A stretch of 64,000 bases of DNA from Gamarada debralockiae (GCA_002803225.1 NXFV01000459.1:1-64000); one strand, 5' to 3'; counted from the stretch's first letter, positions 44,731-57,218 are shown. Made by a program: numbers and translations. Notes: generated by a model from the letters alone, not told the origin.

Positions 44731-47530
44731 GACGAATGTGTTGTTCTAGACGTAAAATCCCAAGCGACCAGGCCCAACAATGATATATTCGCACGTTCAC
44801 GAATGCTCTCTTCTACCAAGACGCGGATTCGCCGTCCATGAAACTTATGGCTTGAAGATTCCCAGATGCTTAAATCTTGGTATCCGTCCGGAGTACAGCA
44901 ACCCGTGTTAGGTCGGAGTCCGTGACAGGTCAAGAATATCGTCCAATGAATCTGAAGGCCTGGGTGATTTGTCGCCGAATGATGTTCAAGAACACTAACC
45001 CGCTGCACCGGAAAAGGTGAAACGTTATAACATGCAAGTCGATATGCCTGAGCAAAAAGGTCTATTGTTTGAAGCTGTCAATTGTCAGTGCGCTGGCCTC
45101 TACAAAATAAAACTCCATGATCGGCGTATGAGGTACATCACTTCTACCCATTTTTAGGCTTTGGGAAAACGGATGTTTGTCGATGATTCGAGATATCGGC
45201 AAAAGAGACTCACTGAATGAAACCTCGAAGGCACAAAGTCCCGTTGACGTTGTATGATCGGAAATTCCCTCTACTCCTCGTCCAACATGTACCATGTACC
45301 TATCTCAGAACATGCAGGTCTCCGGTGATAGAACTTCGCGACTTATTCAGTGGTCGCAACTACGGAGCAGTAATTGTCCGACTAACCTTGGACCGGCAGC
45401 CGTTGACAATTCAACAGGGTTGGGCTCCTGGAGGTATATTCATGCATTCGGTAAGCTCGATCAATTGATTGAATACTTGCGGTTGGTTTTAATAATTTAT
45501 TGGATCTCCTTTGATCGGTCGCAGCGGTAGAAAACCAATCAATTGCTACCATATGATAGCGGTCCGGTCCGTGGAAGATAGGGTGTATGTGTGATGTTCC
45601 CTACTGCAATCGCGTGCAAGGTAGGAACCTGTGAGATGGAAGCTGCTATCGCGGGTTTTGAGGAACCGTCGTTTCGATTACCGTTCCGATGCGGACGATT
45701 CGAAGCGATCCGGATGTTTATATCTTCGTTCCAGGCTGGAGGGCTCGGCTGATAATGAGTTTGATATAGGGATCCTCGACTTCGAGAGACTTGCGGTGAC
45801 GGAAAGTGTCAAGCTGCAGAATCGCGTCACAACGCAGGACGCCGAATCGGAAGAACTTGATAACTGACGGAATCGCCGCGAGTTCGTGGTCGTGGTGTAA
45901 GGGAGCGTATCGATCGTCGTACTGAGAATGATTGACGCAGAAACGAAGTACTGTATCGCACAGAGAGAGTGAATGGAGCGCGACGTGAACGGGCGAAGAA
46001 TGATGGTATGGTGGGCTCCCTCGAGAAAAGGCAAAGGACTGGAGCCGTTGATGCAGATGCAGGTGAACGCACGTCCTTGTGGCCCCTGAACCATGCACGC
46101 CGGCTCGGCAAGTTGGCTAAATTGTAGCTGGGTGGGAGAAAGGGATGGGAGTGGGGGAACGAATGCACGATGCGCGGTGACACCGCTAAGGAACGGCACT
46201 CTATGTATGCTATTATGAGATGATTGTTATATGGTTTTGATACGCTGCTGGTAAAAGACTCAGCAGCGCAAACCAGATGAACTTAACAAAGCTGTCGTCC
46301 AGTCGACTCTTCAATAAGAGAAAAAGGGGGTTTCCGAGGAAGGAGCGATGGCTTCCAGCCAAAATTGGAAAGGACGCTCCCCACTCAAAATTTGGTGCCA
46401 TGATAGGAAACGATCAGACCTCCTAGAGAGCCCAGGGAACCCCCTAAGAACATCCCCGCGACGATAGGCTAGTGATTCTGCCGTTTTCACATGTAGCTAA
46501 AATCACCATGTACAGGAATCACATTTCAAGAGAGTTTTCTACACGGCGTTGCATCCCGGAGAGGAGGATGAGTTCCGCCACAGAAAGATTACGCCGTTAA
46601 GGATTTCAAGCCTCAAATTGCTCAGTCCAAACAGCGACGCGGCACATGACGAGGACCAGGGAGTGTGCAATTTAAATAAGTTCCGAGTCCATGCCGAACG
46701 ACAGGCTCTCAACTCATGTTAGAAACTCGTCCCGAACCCCCCATGACTGCAGTCCTCGTCTCCAGGAACCCTTTGCAGTGAACCATTGGGTGAAAGCATG
46801 AGATATCCTTCATTACGAAAGATTCGAGAAAGGTTGTTAGGGTGGTGATTGATAGGTGTGGCGGGGAGGAACTCAAGCATCAAGGGGAGAGACAGATGGA
46901 TCTCTGCCCCTTGCGACCCTGCGATTGACCAACAGGAACAGCGTTCCAAACAAGGATGTATAGGACTAAGAGAATTGTCCACCTCTCAGGGCCCTCATTC
47001 TTGTGATTTCAAAATTGGTAGTGGTGATGAAGTCTTCCACATGATGCGATGATATGTGAGATCTTGGGAATCGGCGAGAGGAATGTCCGACGAGGCTGAT
47101 GGGGCTTGAGACTCGACACATCTTCGGATTTGGATGGGTTTCCGATTTCGAGATTTTTGGGATTTGGGGTCTGACTTTTGTGGACTGTACTCAATTTTCT
47201 TATTCTGACATGAAGCCGTCGTTCTTGGTATCGATATCCATTTGGTAGAGTTCAGTGAGGGATCAATTTGAACTTTCTTTAATCATGTTCACTCTGGCCT
47301 GATTTGTCAATATTGCACGATTCCCTCACCACTTGATCTCATGCTCAAACGTTTCTTCATATCATCGTCAGATGCAAAACCGAGGTGCTGTTTCTCCTGG
47401 ACTTTCGAGGATCTTTCATCCCGTCTTTATTCACATGTCCCTCAAACACGTTAGAATCCCAATCCCATGTTACCCCGTACTCGAACCTGTATCAAACCCT
47501 CGCATCAAACCACTACCCCCGCCATTTTAT
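44731..47530. other. Long intergenic interval, 2.8 kb
   Basis: Upstream region of the kinesin gene and downstream region of the STK19-family gene. Overlapping open frames on the minus strand around 45678-46199 in all three frames reflect low stop density, not coding. No motifs, tRNA or repeats recognised. Confidence 0.45.
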
Positions 47531-48706
47531 TTATAATGCCCGAACACCTCTCCCAATGCTGCCAGTATCAAAGACCTCCACGAGGCCTGCACCAACACAC
47601 TCCCAAAGTATCCATTCAAAGCTAATCCCATAAAACTGCTTCCATTTCCTCGTTCTACCGGGTAACACACCGGCAAACTCTCCCCGGTTCCGTCTCGCAG
47701 CGCTTTGTGCATCATCTGCAGCTATGCCGCCGTCCCAGCGCTGCCGCAGTAATGACTCGGGAGCTTCTTTAAACCTGGATTTCCCCAAAAGGGAGAGGAG
47801 ATGCGCACGGGCGTTGGCGACAAGTTTGAGGAACGGCCCGATAGATGGAAGAGCAAGAGAGAAGTCTCCCGTCCCAGGCAGTGGACGAGCTCCTCCCCCG
47901 CTTCCACCCGAGTTGTGAACAGCTCCTTCTCCGCCAACAGCCGCCATAGATCCGGACGCGGCTTTAGATATACTCTCCAGAGACGTCATTGTTCCTCTTG
48001 AGCCATCTCCGGGTCTAGAGAACACATCCGTAGTCGTCCAACTTCCTGTTGAAGAAGTGAGGAAGCCCTGATGCATCAGAGCCTTAGACTCATCGGCTGA
48101 GAGCTTCGTTCTCGATATCTTCAAAGCTGTAGGATTCTCATGCAGTAACGCAATGAACTTTTCCTTAAGCTCCTGCTCCAAATTGCACTTCTGAACCATC
48201 TCATCCAAATCTTTAACTAGCATTAACGCCTCCCCAATACTGCCCCTCCCACCAACGACCACCTTCCTGACAGCGCCACCCTTTATAAGTTCCGCAGTCT
48301 CTCTCTCCACCGTCGTCGGTGAGTTCAGTAACGCCTGCACATGGCTCGCCACAACAATAGGCGGTAAACCCACTCTAAAATTCAAGACCTCAGCAATTCG
48401 CGTAGAATTCATGCCAGCCCGTTCTTCTGGAATGGGACTCCACATCTTCCCCCTAATATATTTAATAGCCTGCGCCACATCGCGGAGCGTAAGATCGGTA
48501 ACTAGAGTTTTCACAAGCCCGACATCATGGAGGCGGTCGCCGAAGAGATCCTCGTCTCCATCTTCTGGCTTTGTGGATGACCGTTCGAGGGGTTTGCGGC
48601 GAGGGAGGGAGGAGAAGGGTGAGGATGAGGAGTTTCGTTTTAGGGTTGGTGGTTTGTTGGATTTCTTGATGCGGCTTGAATGAGCTGCTGTGAATTTGAA
48701 GCTCAT
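47531..48706 (-). CDS. STK19-family winged-helix protein
   Basis: Single-exon, 391-residue protein of the Stk19 family. The diagnostic core is LTLRDVAQAIKYIRGKMWSP, then ERAGMNSTRIAEVLNFRVGLPP and LNSPTTVERETAELIKGG with RKVVVGGRGSIGEALMLVKDL (about residues 70-175). Human STK19 was first called a kinase but is now described as a DNA-binding winged-helix protein acting in transcription-coupled repair, and no kinase motifs are visible here. A basic Ser/Lys-rich N-terminus (RIKKSNKPPTLKR) fits nuclear import. The middle holds a Gly/Ser-rich low-complexity insertion (about 235-275). Divergent from the mutase-like gene across 221 bp. Confidence 0.85.
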   Translation of the reverse strand: MSFKFTAAHSSRIKKSNKPPTLKRNSSSSPFSSLPRRKPLERSSTKPEDGDEDLFGDRLHDVGLVKTLVTDLTLRDVAQAIKYIRGKMWSPIPEERAGMNSTRIAEVLNFRVGLPPIVVASHVQALLNSPTTVERETAELIKGGAVRKVVVGGRGSIGEALMLVKDLDEMVQKCNLEQELKEKFIALLHENPTALKISRTKLSADESKALMHQGFLTSSTGSWTTTDVFSRPGDGSRGTMTSLESISKAASGSMAAVGGEGAVHNSGGSGGGARPLPGTGDFSLALPSIGPFLKLVANARAHLLSLLGKSRFKEAPESLLRQRWDGGIAADDAQSAARRNRGEFAGVLPGRTRKWKQFYGISFEWILWECVGAGLVEVFDTGSIGRGVRAL

Positions 48707-48927
48707 TTCTGGTCGTTAGGTGATGTTGGAGGGATGTTGTTGAAGGAGGAAGTGAGCTCGGCGCCTACACACAGAAAAGATTCCTTATCGCTTATCGATT
48801 GACTCTTCCGATTCACGGACGCCCGATGAAAGTTTCACCACTCCAGCCTTTCACAGCCTCACTGCTTGGGATCTTCTAGAGAAATTTGTTGACCGACTTT
48901 TCAGCGTCAAGAAGAGAAGAAGTAGAC
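48707..48927. promoter_or_regulatory. Divergent promoter between STK19-family and mutase-like genes
   Basis: The 221-bp interval between opposite start codons must serve both genes. No specific regulatory motif is recognised. Confidence 0.4.
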
Positions 48928-49871
48928 ATGGCACCCACGGTTATTCTCATAAGACACGCTCAGGCGCTTCATAGTAAGTTTCTTATGACCTCAGTTACCC
49001 ATGACGAGTCTATTCTGATGGCGCTCTAGATGTTGCTCATAAGTCTCACTTTCATCATGATTCCTGTGTTCTAAAACTGACATGTACTACACGACTACAA
49101 TCTACACGACCCAGGCCTCACCGATCTCGGATTCGGTCAACAATGCCAGGAGCTATCAAGACACCTCCGCAAAAACGTCCCTCTGGCCCACCAAGTCGAA
49201 CGTAGGTCTCCGGGGAGTAAAATGCTTCCCATTCCTGGACGAATCCCGTCTGGGGAGCATTCTCCAAACAGAGTGAGCCAGTACTGACCTCCCAATCTTC
49301 TGCAGTCATAGTCGTCAGTCCCATGCGACGAACACTTCAGACGGCCCAGCAAAGTCTAGGATGGTTGATGAAGAAAGGTGTTCCGGTCATACTCCGTGCC
49401 GAATGGCAAGAGAACTCAGCTAAGCCATGTGATACCGGAACCGCCATATCGGAGATGCAGAAGGAGTGGCCGCAATTTGACTGGTCGAGTGTGGATCCCG
49501 AGTATCCTTCCAAGCGGGGACTGTATGAGTTTTCCAAACGGGGATTGACACAGAGAGGCATTGAGGCCAGGAAGTGGTTGAGGAATAGACCAGAGAAGGT
49601 CATTGCTGTGGTATCTCATTCAGGGTTCTTGCGCGTTGGGGTTAGCTACCGAATGTATAATAATGCGGATTTCAGAATCTTTGACTTCGGAGAGGGCGAT
49701 GATGATGTGGGGGGGAGGTTGATAGAGTGGAAGCAAACGGAGTCCAATGGTGGCGGCTTAGGGAAGAGCTCGAAGGGCGTGTATCTGATGGGGCCTGGTG
49801 ATTACCCTCGGGAGGCCGAAGAGAATGTCGAGAATGCAACTGGAGAAGCCATCAAGGAGGTTCCGAGCTAG
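48928..49871 (+). CDS. Phosphoglycerate-mutase-like (histidine phosphatase) protein
   Basis: Histidine-phosphatase-fold protein. Exon 1 (48928-48973) carries the RHG motif VILIRHAQALH with the catalytic His; exon 2 is tiny (49030-49042, NVAH). A third exon (49093-49201) encodes DYNLHDPGLTDLGFGQQCQ; exon 4 (49306-49871) encodes SPMRRTLQTA, WQENSAKPCDTG, and VVSHSGFLRVGV with the second catalytic His. The first and third introns are canonical. The intron between exons 2 and 3 is not: no AG occurs between the GTCTCA donor and GACTAC, so either splicing uses the CCCAG at 49113 (losing the conserved DYNLHDP), or the acceptor is mutated. Total length is about 240 residues. Substrate is unknown; fungal relatives are often annotated broadly as PGM-family phosphatases. 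Confidence 0.75.
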
Positions 49872-52341
49872 GGGGTGTATTGATGGTTTACGATCCTCGT
49901 TACGGACATAGACCGCTTGTCGTATTCCTTAGCAATGGTCATTGGTTGTGGTACTTCTCATGACCATCACCATGTTGGTAATCCTCATGGTAGAAGCGAA
50001 GAACTAGATTTAGACGTCCAATGGCATTCACTGAGCTCCTTCCATTGTACCTCTGTCTCGGGACTACCGATATCTGTAACTCTCAGCCTCATGTCTCGAA
50101 TTGCGATCCTTTGAGACCGAGGTAGCAGGGTGATGATCCTAGATCTTCACACCAGGAAAAGAGGTAGATTGTCCTCGTCGAATAGGAAGCGAGTGCCTGG
50201 AAAAAGGAAACAACTGTATTTCGAGTGAGTGAAGAGAGAGGCTACCGGCCAATCCGTTAGTACAGTAATGGGCCCAGCGAGGAGCCTCATAGCTGAGCTC
50301 CTGGAAGTTTCAGAAGAGGCAAAACTTGAGGTTGACAGAGCTCTTGGAAACCGATCCAATAATGAGCCAAGCAAAGGATTCTTCGACCCCGACAACCACC
50401 CAGGTGGCTGAGTAGGAGAACTTCTCCATTCTTTCGGCTTAGCTCTTTCAAACCTTTCTGTTATTTTGACAACTTTGCTCAACGTCACTGTTGCCTAGAA
50501 CCCGTTGATACCAATTGTAGCCCAACGCCACCTCCATGGTGCTCTGATCCTCGGTTTCCTCACCAAAAGACGATCGCGGCACTTGACACTCTAGGATCTA
50601 GATATCAAGAGCAGGTCAACATATTTTTCGTTCGTAGTTTTCTTTGGTTGGTTCCAAAATTTGAAATTCCATGGTAAAGTCCCGGGGAGGAGATCCGAAC
50701 TTCTGAAAGGTTATGTCATATCGAACTGTCCTGTCAAGGCTGAATTCGGTGCCTCACAAGCGAAGCTTTCTGTGTCACTTGACAGGGGTAAGTCCGAGGG
50801 GGTTGGGGGCGAGCTTTGACTGGTCAGCGTGGTCGTATTTCAGCCGTGGCTGAGTTTGGGTAAGGACCAGTAGTCGTATGTGGCGTTGCATGAGGCTGCC
50901 CTGTTATCCAATAGTCGGAACTGAAAATCCGTCAGCAATTAATATGCATAGTGGCACTGTCAAACTCTAGAAGGGTTGGTCTTTGAGGAGTACCAGGTAC
51001 GAGCAATTCAGCTCCTAGGGGCAATCCAAGGCGCGGCAGTTACACGACGGCTCTCGCGATGAAGTGTGGCAGGAGAGAAAGTAAACTCTGTGGCGTTCAG
51101 AGCTACTGACGGCTTGACAAAGAACCCACCTTGCCATTCGGGTCATGCTGGATGTCTTCTCTCTTCCGGATTCTGCTTAGAATGACAGGGATCTTCTAGA
51201 GGAGGTACATCGGTTAATTATCCTGACTTGGTTTGCAGCCCGATCTGATCTTATCGTTAGAACAGGGAAAAAAGAGGATCAGAGGGCTCAATGTGTGGAA
51301 CAGATCAGCGACTTGGCCTCAAAAGCCTGTAAACGACAAGTAGATATTCGACTACGGGCGAAGTATCCTGTACCTGGGCACAGCAGTGAGCAGTCCAAGG
51401 TTGAATACCTGAATTGAGTTCGATAACTTGAGTGTTATAAGTAAGGGCCGAAAAGTCACCCAATATTGCCATGCACATCAGTCGTTTTGAGCTTTGTTGC
51501 AGACAAGACAAATGCCTTCATGGAGGTGAAGACTTCTCCTTCAACCGTTTAACGACAGGGACTTTAATGACAGTGCGAGTAAAACCAACTCATGATCCGT
51601 TGCTCTGCTCAACTCCTTCCCCAAAAACTATTGTGGTTCGTAAAAACGTACAAGTATCCCGTGGGGCACTTTTTCGCTTGGGGACCTGATCGGGACGTCT
51701 TTGTATTTGGGCTAGAAAGAAGTGCAGCTTAACCGAATGTGGCCTGCGATTCCCACAATTAACGCAAAAGCCACTTTCAGTGAGGCGCAGCTTCACACCA
51801 ATTGAAAGAACCTGGCCTATCCGTCATTCTCAACGTACCGCTGGCGTGGTCAGTCAGCCCTCTTCAGCTCCCCGTCTTGAACTCCTCCATCTCTTACTGT
51901 TGTGTCGCGCACAAGGTCGACAGGTACTGTTATCCTCCAGCTCATTGATCCATCATCAACGCCTCACGATCGTCTATCCCGAGCGCATGAGCTCTGTCCG
52001 CCCTACCGAACATGTCCAGCGAGCCTGAGAAACAAAAAGCCGAATAAACAAAAGTACCGGACTTGTGCGCAATTCATTCAGCCTCTTTGAAAAGTCGAGT
52101 GCAACTGGAGCGCAATCTCTGTATGCTCCGTACAAAAACTTTATAATGTGGATTTATCATTTCTAACGAGCACCAGACCTCTTGCGATCCGAATTGAAGC
52201 TCTTCGCCCCTCCCCTACGATACAATTGCAACGACTCGAGATGAAGTTTTGAGGACCTGCACGCGTGAATCCAGGGTCACAGTAAATCCACCGCGATTAT
52301 TATATCATTGTTATATCAGGGAAGAAAGAAAGCAGAACCTC
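49872..52341. other. Long intergenic interval, 2.5 kb
   Basis: Probable extended promoter and 5' leader of the C2H2 regulator gene; such long leaders are common for fungal transcription factors. A short plus-strand frame at 50268-50411 (MGPARSLIAELLEVSEEAK...) looks helical and coding-like, but no upstream exon or family is recognised. The frame of the next gene is open from 52249, before its first ATG. Confidence 0.4.
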
Positions 52342-54480
52342 ATGGCATCGGAACAAGCAGCAGTTTCGACAGCCGCACCTGTCTTCGCGGCGAATCTACC
52401 AGAATCCGCCACCATATCTTCCACGACAACCATCTCTCAACCAGACTCGGATCCATCTCGAGCGAAATCTCTGAAACGAAGTCGACCGGAACCGACGCAG
52501 AACCCCGCGAATTTGTCTTCAATCGCGAACGCTGGGTTGAGAGTGTCTCCATCTCCGAAGTCGCCACGATTTAAAGGAACATTTTCACCAGGTTTCTCTC
52601 CTACGCCACTTACTGGTGCAGCTGCATTAGATGACCAGCGTCGACAGAGGGAGGAGAGTCAAAGAAACCACACTAGTGCTATGAGCGAGAATCCAGGACA
52701 TAAGGCTTTGTCTTCACTTATGGCTGGTGGTGGCGCAGGGATGAGCAGACCACAGGATGCACCGGTTGCTACGACTGCCATGAGCGAGGGGATGTCAACA
52801 GCTGCGAATGCGATTTCTATTCCTAGCCCAATGCATTACGACGAAAAGACCGAAACGAGCCCTGCAAGTGTGACGAGTCTCGCAAGCCTGGGTAGTAGTA
52901 CAGCACCAACCGCAACTGCAAGTTCGACCGTCGTTGCAAGCCCTGCTACGATGACAAGTGCTATTGATGCTGAGAATCGAGAGGCAAGAGTTGGAATGCC
53001 CAGCCAACTACAAGCTCCCCAAATGGAGGAGCAATCCTCGAACCGCGCGCTCTCTTTTCCAGGAAACGTGCTTGCACAGCAGGATCCCTCGAGACTACCT
53101 CCCCGAGGGATGAGCTTGCCAATGCCTGGCCAGCAGCTGGCTCCGAGATCTCCTTCACAGAAGAAGCATAAATGTCCATATTGTGAAACGGAATTTACTC
53201 GCCACCACAATCTGAAGAGCCATCTCTTAACCCACAGCCAAGAGAAGCCGTACGTCTGTCAGACATGCAACATGAGATTCAGACGGCTTCACGATCTTAA
53301 ACGCCATATGAAATTACACACTGGCGAGCGGCCTCATATTTGCCCAAAGTGTGACCGCAAGTTTGCCCGTGGGGATGCCCTTGCCCGCCACAGCAAAGGA
53401 CAAGGAGGCTGTGCTGGAAGAAGAGCTAGTATGGGAAGCTTTGGAGGAGATGATGACTATGATGGCTCGAATGCGGGAGATGGTGACGATACTGGAATGG
53501 ATGGAGTGATGTATACGAATGGAGCGCCACAGGAGGGAGAAATGACTGAGGAAGAACGTCGACGATTCAGTCTTCCGAGTATCAAGGCACAGCACGTGGC
53601 TGGAAACCCAGGCAGTCAGGATAATTATACTGCAGTGTCGCGGACGCCCAGTACATATCCACCTGCGGGTCCAAGACCAGGTCAGTCGACTGGAGGCCTT
53701 TATCCACCCAACGCTACAGATCGAGGCTCATCCAGTTCTGGTACATCTCCCAGTCTGCCAAACAGTGTTGGTGGCGGTCACACTCCCAGCAACAGCTTGT
53801 CATCGATGGCGCTTAGTACTGGAGGAGGATCGATGTTTTCTCAGAGTGGCATGACAGAGAGTCCAAAACCACTTAGCCCAGCTGGCATCCATTCACATCA
53901 ACTTGGACACGATCCATCATCTATCAACAGGCAAAGGTCACCTAGTTTGACTACCCAATTCCAACAACAACACTTTGGACGCCGCCAGTCTGGCAGAGCG
54001 TCGCCGACGAATATGTCACTTCCAAATCCACATGCCACATCGCAAGGTCCTAAGCTTCCCGCAATTTCTGGTTTAGCTCCTCCAGATCAAAGATATACCT
54101 TGACTAGTCAAACTCCAACCCAGCAAAATCCAAATGGCTCTCATCCCGTTCAACAGGGACAGCCAATGCCTACGACAACCTCTCCCAGCTCAATGTTCCA
54201 ACCACCAGTACCAGGTCGAGGAGGAAGTGGACACCATCAGCAAGGAAGTGGCGATAGCAGCACGAATCTATTTGCTGGCGGTGATCGAGGAGTTTGGCAA
54301 TATGTTCAGACCTTGGAGGAAAGGGTCAAGCAATTGTCCGACAAGGTGGTCAATATGGAGAGCACTGAGAAGAGCCAAGGGGACAAAGTCAAGCGACTCG
54401 AAGAGGAGGTCAATTACCTGCGGAGTCAACTCCAAGCCCAGAACCAAGCCTCGCATCCTCCAGGTCCTGGTCAATCATAG
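52342..54480 (+). CDS. C2H2 zinc-finger transcription factor with C-terminal coiled coil
   Basis: Single-exon, about 712-residue nuclear regulator. After a Ser/Thr/Pro-rich N-terminal 270 residues come three tandem fingers (about 276-365): CPYCETEFTRHHNLKSHLLTH, CQTCNMRFRRLHDLKRHMKLH with a TGERPHI linker, and CPKCDRKFARGDALARHSKG ending in a Cys. A short RRASMGSF basic patch and an Asp/Gly-rich acidic segment follow, then a long Gln/Pro/Ser-rich region. The C-terminus has a clear heptad coiled coil (YVQTLEERVKQLSDKVVNME, about 653-700) for dimerisation. Fingers resemble the Azf1/Crz1-type fungal class but I cannot assign an orthologue. The first methionine in frame is at 52342. Confidence 0.85.
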   Translation: MASEQAAVSTAAPVFAANLPESATISSTTTISQPDSDPSRAKSLKRSRPEPTQNPANLSSIANAGLRVSPSPKSPRFKGTFSPGFSPTPLTGAAALDDQRRQREESQRNHTSAMSENPGHKALSSLMAGGGAGMSRPQDAPVATTAMSEGMSTAANAISIPSPMHYDEKTETSPASVTSLASLGSSTAPTATASSTVVASPATMTSAIDAENREARVGMPSQLQAPQMEEQSSNRALSFPGNVLAQQDPSRLPPRGMSLPMPGQQLAPRSPSQKKHKCPYCETEFTRHHNLKSHLLTHSQEKPYVCQTCNMRFRRLHDLKRHMKLHTGERPHICPKCDRKFARGDALARHSKGQGGCAGRRASMGSFGGDDDYDGSNAGDGDDTGMDGVMYTNGAPQEGEMTEEERRRFSLPSIKAQHVAGNPGSQDNYTAVSRTPSTYPPAGPRPGQSTGGLYPPNATDRGSSSSGTSPSLPNSVGGGHTPSNSLSSMALSTGGGSMFSQSGMTESPKPLSPAGIHSHQLGHDPSSINRQRSPSLTTQFQQQHFGRRQSGRASPTNMSLPNPHATSQGPKLPAISGLAPPDQRYTLTSQTPTQQNPNGSHPVQQGQPMPTTTSPSSMFQPPVPGRGGSGHHQQGSGDSSTNLFAGGDRGVWQYVQTLEERVKQLSDKVVNMESTEKSQGDKVKRLEEEVNYLRSQLQAQNQASHPPGPGQS

Positions 54481-55456
54481 CAACAGTACACATAGGACCC
54501 AAGCACACGAAAGTGTCCTATGTTCAGTCATGTTTGGCCTACAGTCTTTTCCGTATGGCGTCGAGCAAGCGAAAATTGATGTATATGATACACATCAAGC
54601 CTTACTCTTCTACTATGTCATTCGCACGGTTCCATTGATGAGAGGGGTGGAGGAGGCGTTGGCGGAGAATTTGATTTTGGGCATTCAAAATGTAATTGCC
54701 TTATTCATAGAGCTGGCTGGCTTTCTCTCGTTGCCAACCTAGGGATATTATTTCTTTTGTTCCAAGGTAGGGGCAAAATCTACTGGGAGGGTGGCTTGGG
54801 ACATTATTACTGTACTATAAGTCGCTGGCGTTTAAATACTACCGAACGACATTTTTGCTAAGTTGTCCTGCACACACTGCACTGTGTATGTCAAAAGACG
54901 CGGGTTTGTTCTCCTGCTACAGGCGCTGTCCAGATGCCCTTCCTTGCTTACTAGCGACAATGATCACAATCGCTGCGGCACTCTTTGATCAGGGTGGAGG
55001 AAGGCGAGTCGAGGTCTTCCTCGAGGCCTCCTTTCCCAGAATGATGCGTGACGTAGTCTCGACTTTGAGTCCGCAGGTTGCGTTTCTCTCAACACACTCT
55101 TGGGTACTCAACAAAAAGAAGAAGTTATTACTACTACCAATAACAATTGCTAAATGCATCACCATTCACCAGAATCAAATCTCACTGCAAAGGTCTTCCA
55201 AAATTACATGTGACAAGAGCTTAGCTCCCCAGAAGTGTGTTTCAGGGGTCTTGCCTCAAAACAGCACGCTAAACAGACGTCATACCCCGAAGCTTCCTGG
55301 AACTTGGAACCAAAGCTCCCCCGTCTTCTGGAATCCGATTTACTAGCCACTTTGCTGACCCCTTCATTTCTTCACGTGTCCCTGTATGTTCCAACATCGA
55401 TATTGAGAGCGATTCACATTGAAGTTTAATCGTAATAGGGAGAGGAAGAAGACAAT
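54481..55456. other. Intergenic, 3' flank of C2H2 gene and promoter of DGAT2
   Basis: Open frame at 54855-55346 has no motif. The sequence just upstream of the DGAT2 start is purine-rich (AGGGAGAGGAAGAAG). Nothing else recognised. Confidence 0.45.
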
Positions 55457-57218
55457 ATGGCTTCCGTCAGTGCCCCGCTCAATGCGAAGCCCGCTCTCCC
55501 CGAAGATCGCGCGAAACAACAGCTCCCTCCTAAGAGTTACGCGGATGCAGTGGAGGAGGAAGCGCCTGTGGATGATGTAAATGGAGTTAATGAACAGAGT
55601 GCGGCGAATGGCACAACTGCGATAAATGGTGTCGGCGATGATGTGAAGAAAGGGCATCAAGCTTCGGTCTTGAAGATCGTGGATACGGGCGCATCGGCTG
55701 CGGAGAAAAAAGAAGAAAAGAATGAGGATCGGCCAAATTTTGAGAGGCAAGAATCGAAGAATGAGTATTCTGCAACTGTATATTCCTTCCGACCTGTCTT
55801 TACGCCGCCAATATACTGACGTTCCTTGAATAGGGCCTTGACGAAACTCCCAAAAGCCCACCGAGACAAAAGCATCGAAAAACTCCATCACAGAAGAGCA
55901 ACGGATCGAACGGGTCTCAGGAGAAGCTCAGCACAGAGGACAAAATTTTGAAGACCAATGGATCGAAGGACACGGCAGAAAAGAAGGTTGCGGATGACAC
56001 AACCGTCTTCAAGAAATTCGGAGACGAGAAGAATGGCAAGAAGGTTGCAAGCATCAAGCCCGCCAAAGACTTCAAGGGCCCAAACCGAACAGAGAAGGAC
56101 ACAGAGCTTGTTAGTGGTCGCAAAGCAGGGCAGAGATGGCACTCCAGCGGCATCCGTTTTGCACCTCTGAACGTCCCCTTGCAACGAAGGCTACAGACTT
56201 TAGCAGTGCTATTCCATACCCTCACCATCGCGCTCTCCGTATCAGCATTCTTCTTTCTCTGCGCCATACCACTATTCTGGCCGTTGTTGATTCCGTATAT
56301 GATTTACTGTATGGCATCGAAAGCTTCAACCTCTGGGACGTTAAGCCATCGATCAGACTTCTTACGTGGACTACCATTTTGGTCACTGTTTGCTTCGTAT
56401 TTCCCTGCCCGATTACATCGAACTCAAGAGCTCCCTCCTACGAGAAAGTACATATTTGGTTACCATCCCCATGGCATCATTTCTCACGGTGCTTTTGCGG
56501 CATTTGGAACTGAAGCGCTTGGTTTCTCACAGCTGTTCCCAGGAATCAGAAATACGCTCCTCACTCTCGACTCCAATTTCAGGATTCCCATCTACCGCGA
56601 TTATGCGCTGGCAATGGGTCTAGCTTCTGTCTCTAAGGAATCATGCGAGAATCTACTTTCTAAAGGAGGCCCCAACAAGGTACGTTATATCAAATGTTCT
56701 TGGCAGCTCGTATACTGATTCAATTGTAATAGGAGGGCATGGGTCGAGCAATCACCATAGTCATAGGCGGCGCCCGAGAGTCTCTCGACGCACAACCCTA
56801 CTCCCTACGCCTCGTACTCAAGCGTCGCAAGGGATTCGTCAAGATGGCAATCCGAACAGGGGCTGATCTTGTGCCCGTTCTCGCATTCGGGGAGAATGAT
56901 CTCTACGACCAATTTCAGCCCGATCAGCACCCTAAGATCCACAAATTCCAATTGCTAGTCAAGAAACTACTAGGTTTCACAATCCCCCTCTTCCATGCCA
57001 GAGGCGTATTCAATTACGATGTGGGCTTGATGCCGTATCGTAGACCGCTCAATGTTGTAGTGGGACGACCGGTGAAGGTCGCGCAGGCCGCCAATCCGAA
57101 GCAAGAGTATATTGATAGGGTGCATGAAGAGTATGTTACGGAGTTGGAGAGGCTGTGGGATACATGGAAGGATGAGTTTGCGCCGGAGAGGAAATCGGAG
57201 CTAGAGTTTGTGGAGTAG
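55457..57218 (+). CDS. Diacylglycerol O-acyltransferase, DGAT2 family (Dga1-like)
   Basis: Makes triacylglycerol from diacylglycerol and acyl-CoA at the ER and lipid droplets. Exons 55457-55777, 55834-56679 and 56733-57218 (all phase 0) give about 550 residues. The N-terminal 210 residues are a charged Lys/Glu/Asn-rich extension, much longer than in yeast Dga1. Then follow two adjacent hydrophobic segments (LSVSAFFFLCAIPLFWPLLIP), YFPARLHRT, the catalytic YHPHGIISHGAF motif (about residue 340), GGARESL and RKGFVKMAIRTGADLVPV with FGEND, and a PLFHARGVFN segment. All motifs expected for activity are present. The long charged N-terminus may be regulatory. CYP51 follows downstream on the same strand. 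Confidence 0.92.

Noticed and set aside
45678..46199. Overlapping minus-strand open frames upstream of STK19
   Set aside because: All three frames are open over the same stretch, which reflects low stop density and not coding selection.
50268..50411. 47-aa helical plus-strand ORF as a small gene
   Set aside because: Looks somewhat coding-like but no upstream exon, family or promoter evidence could be found; left as a note in the intergenic entry.
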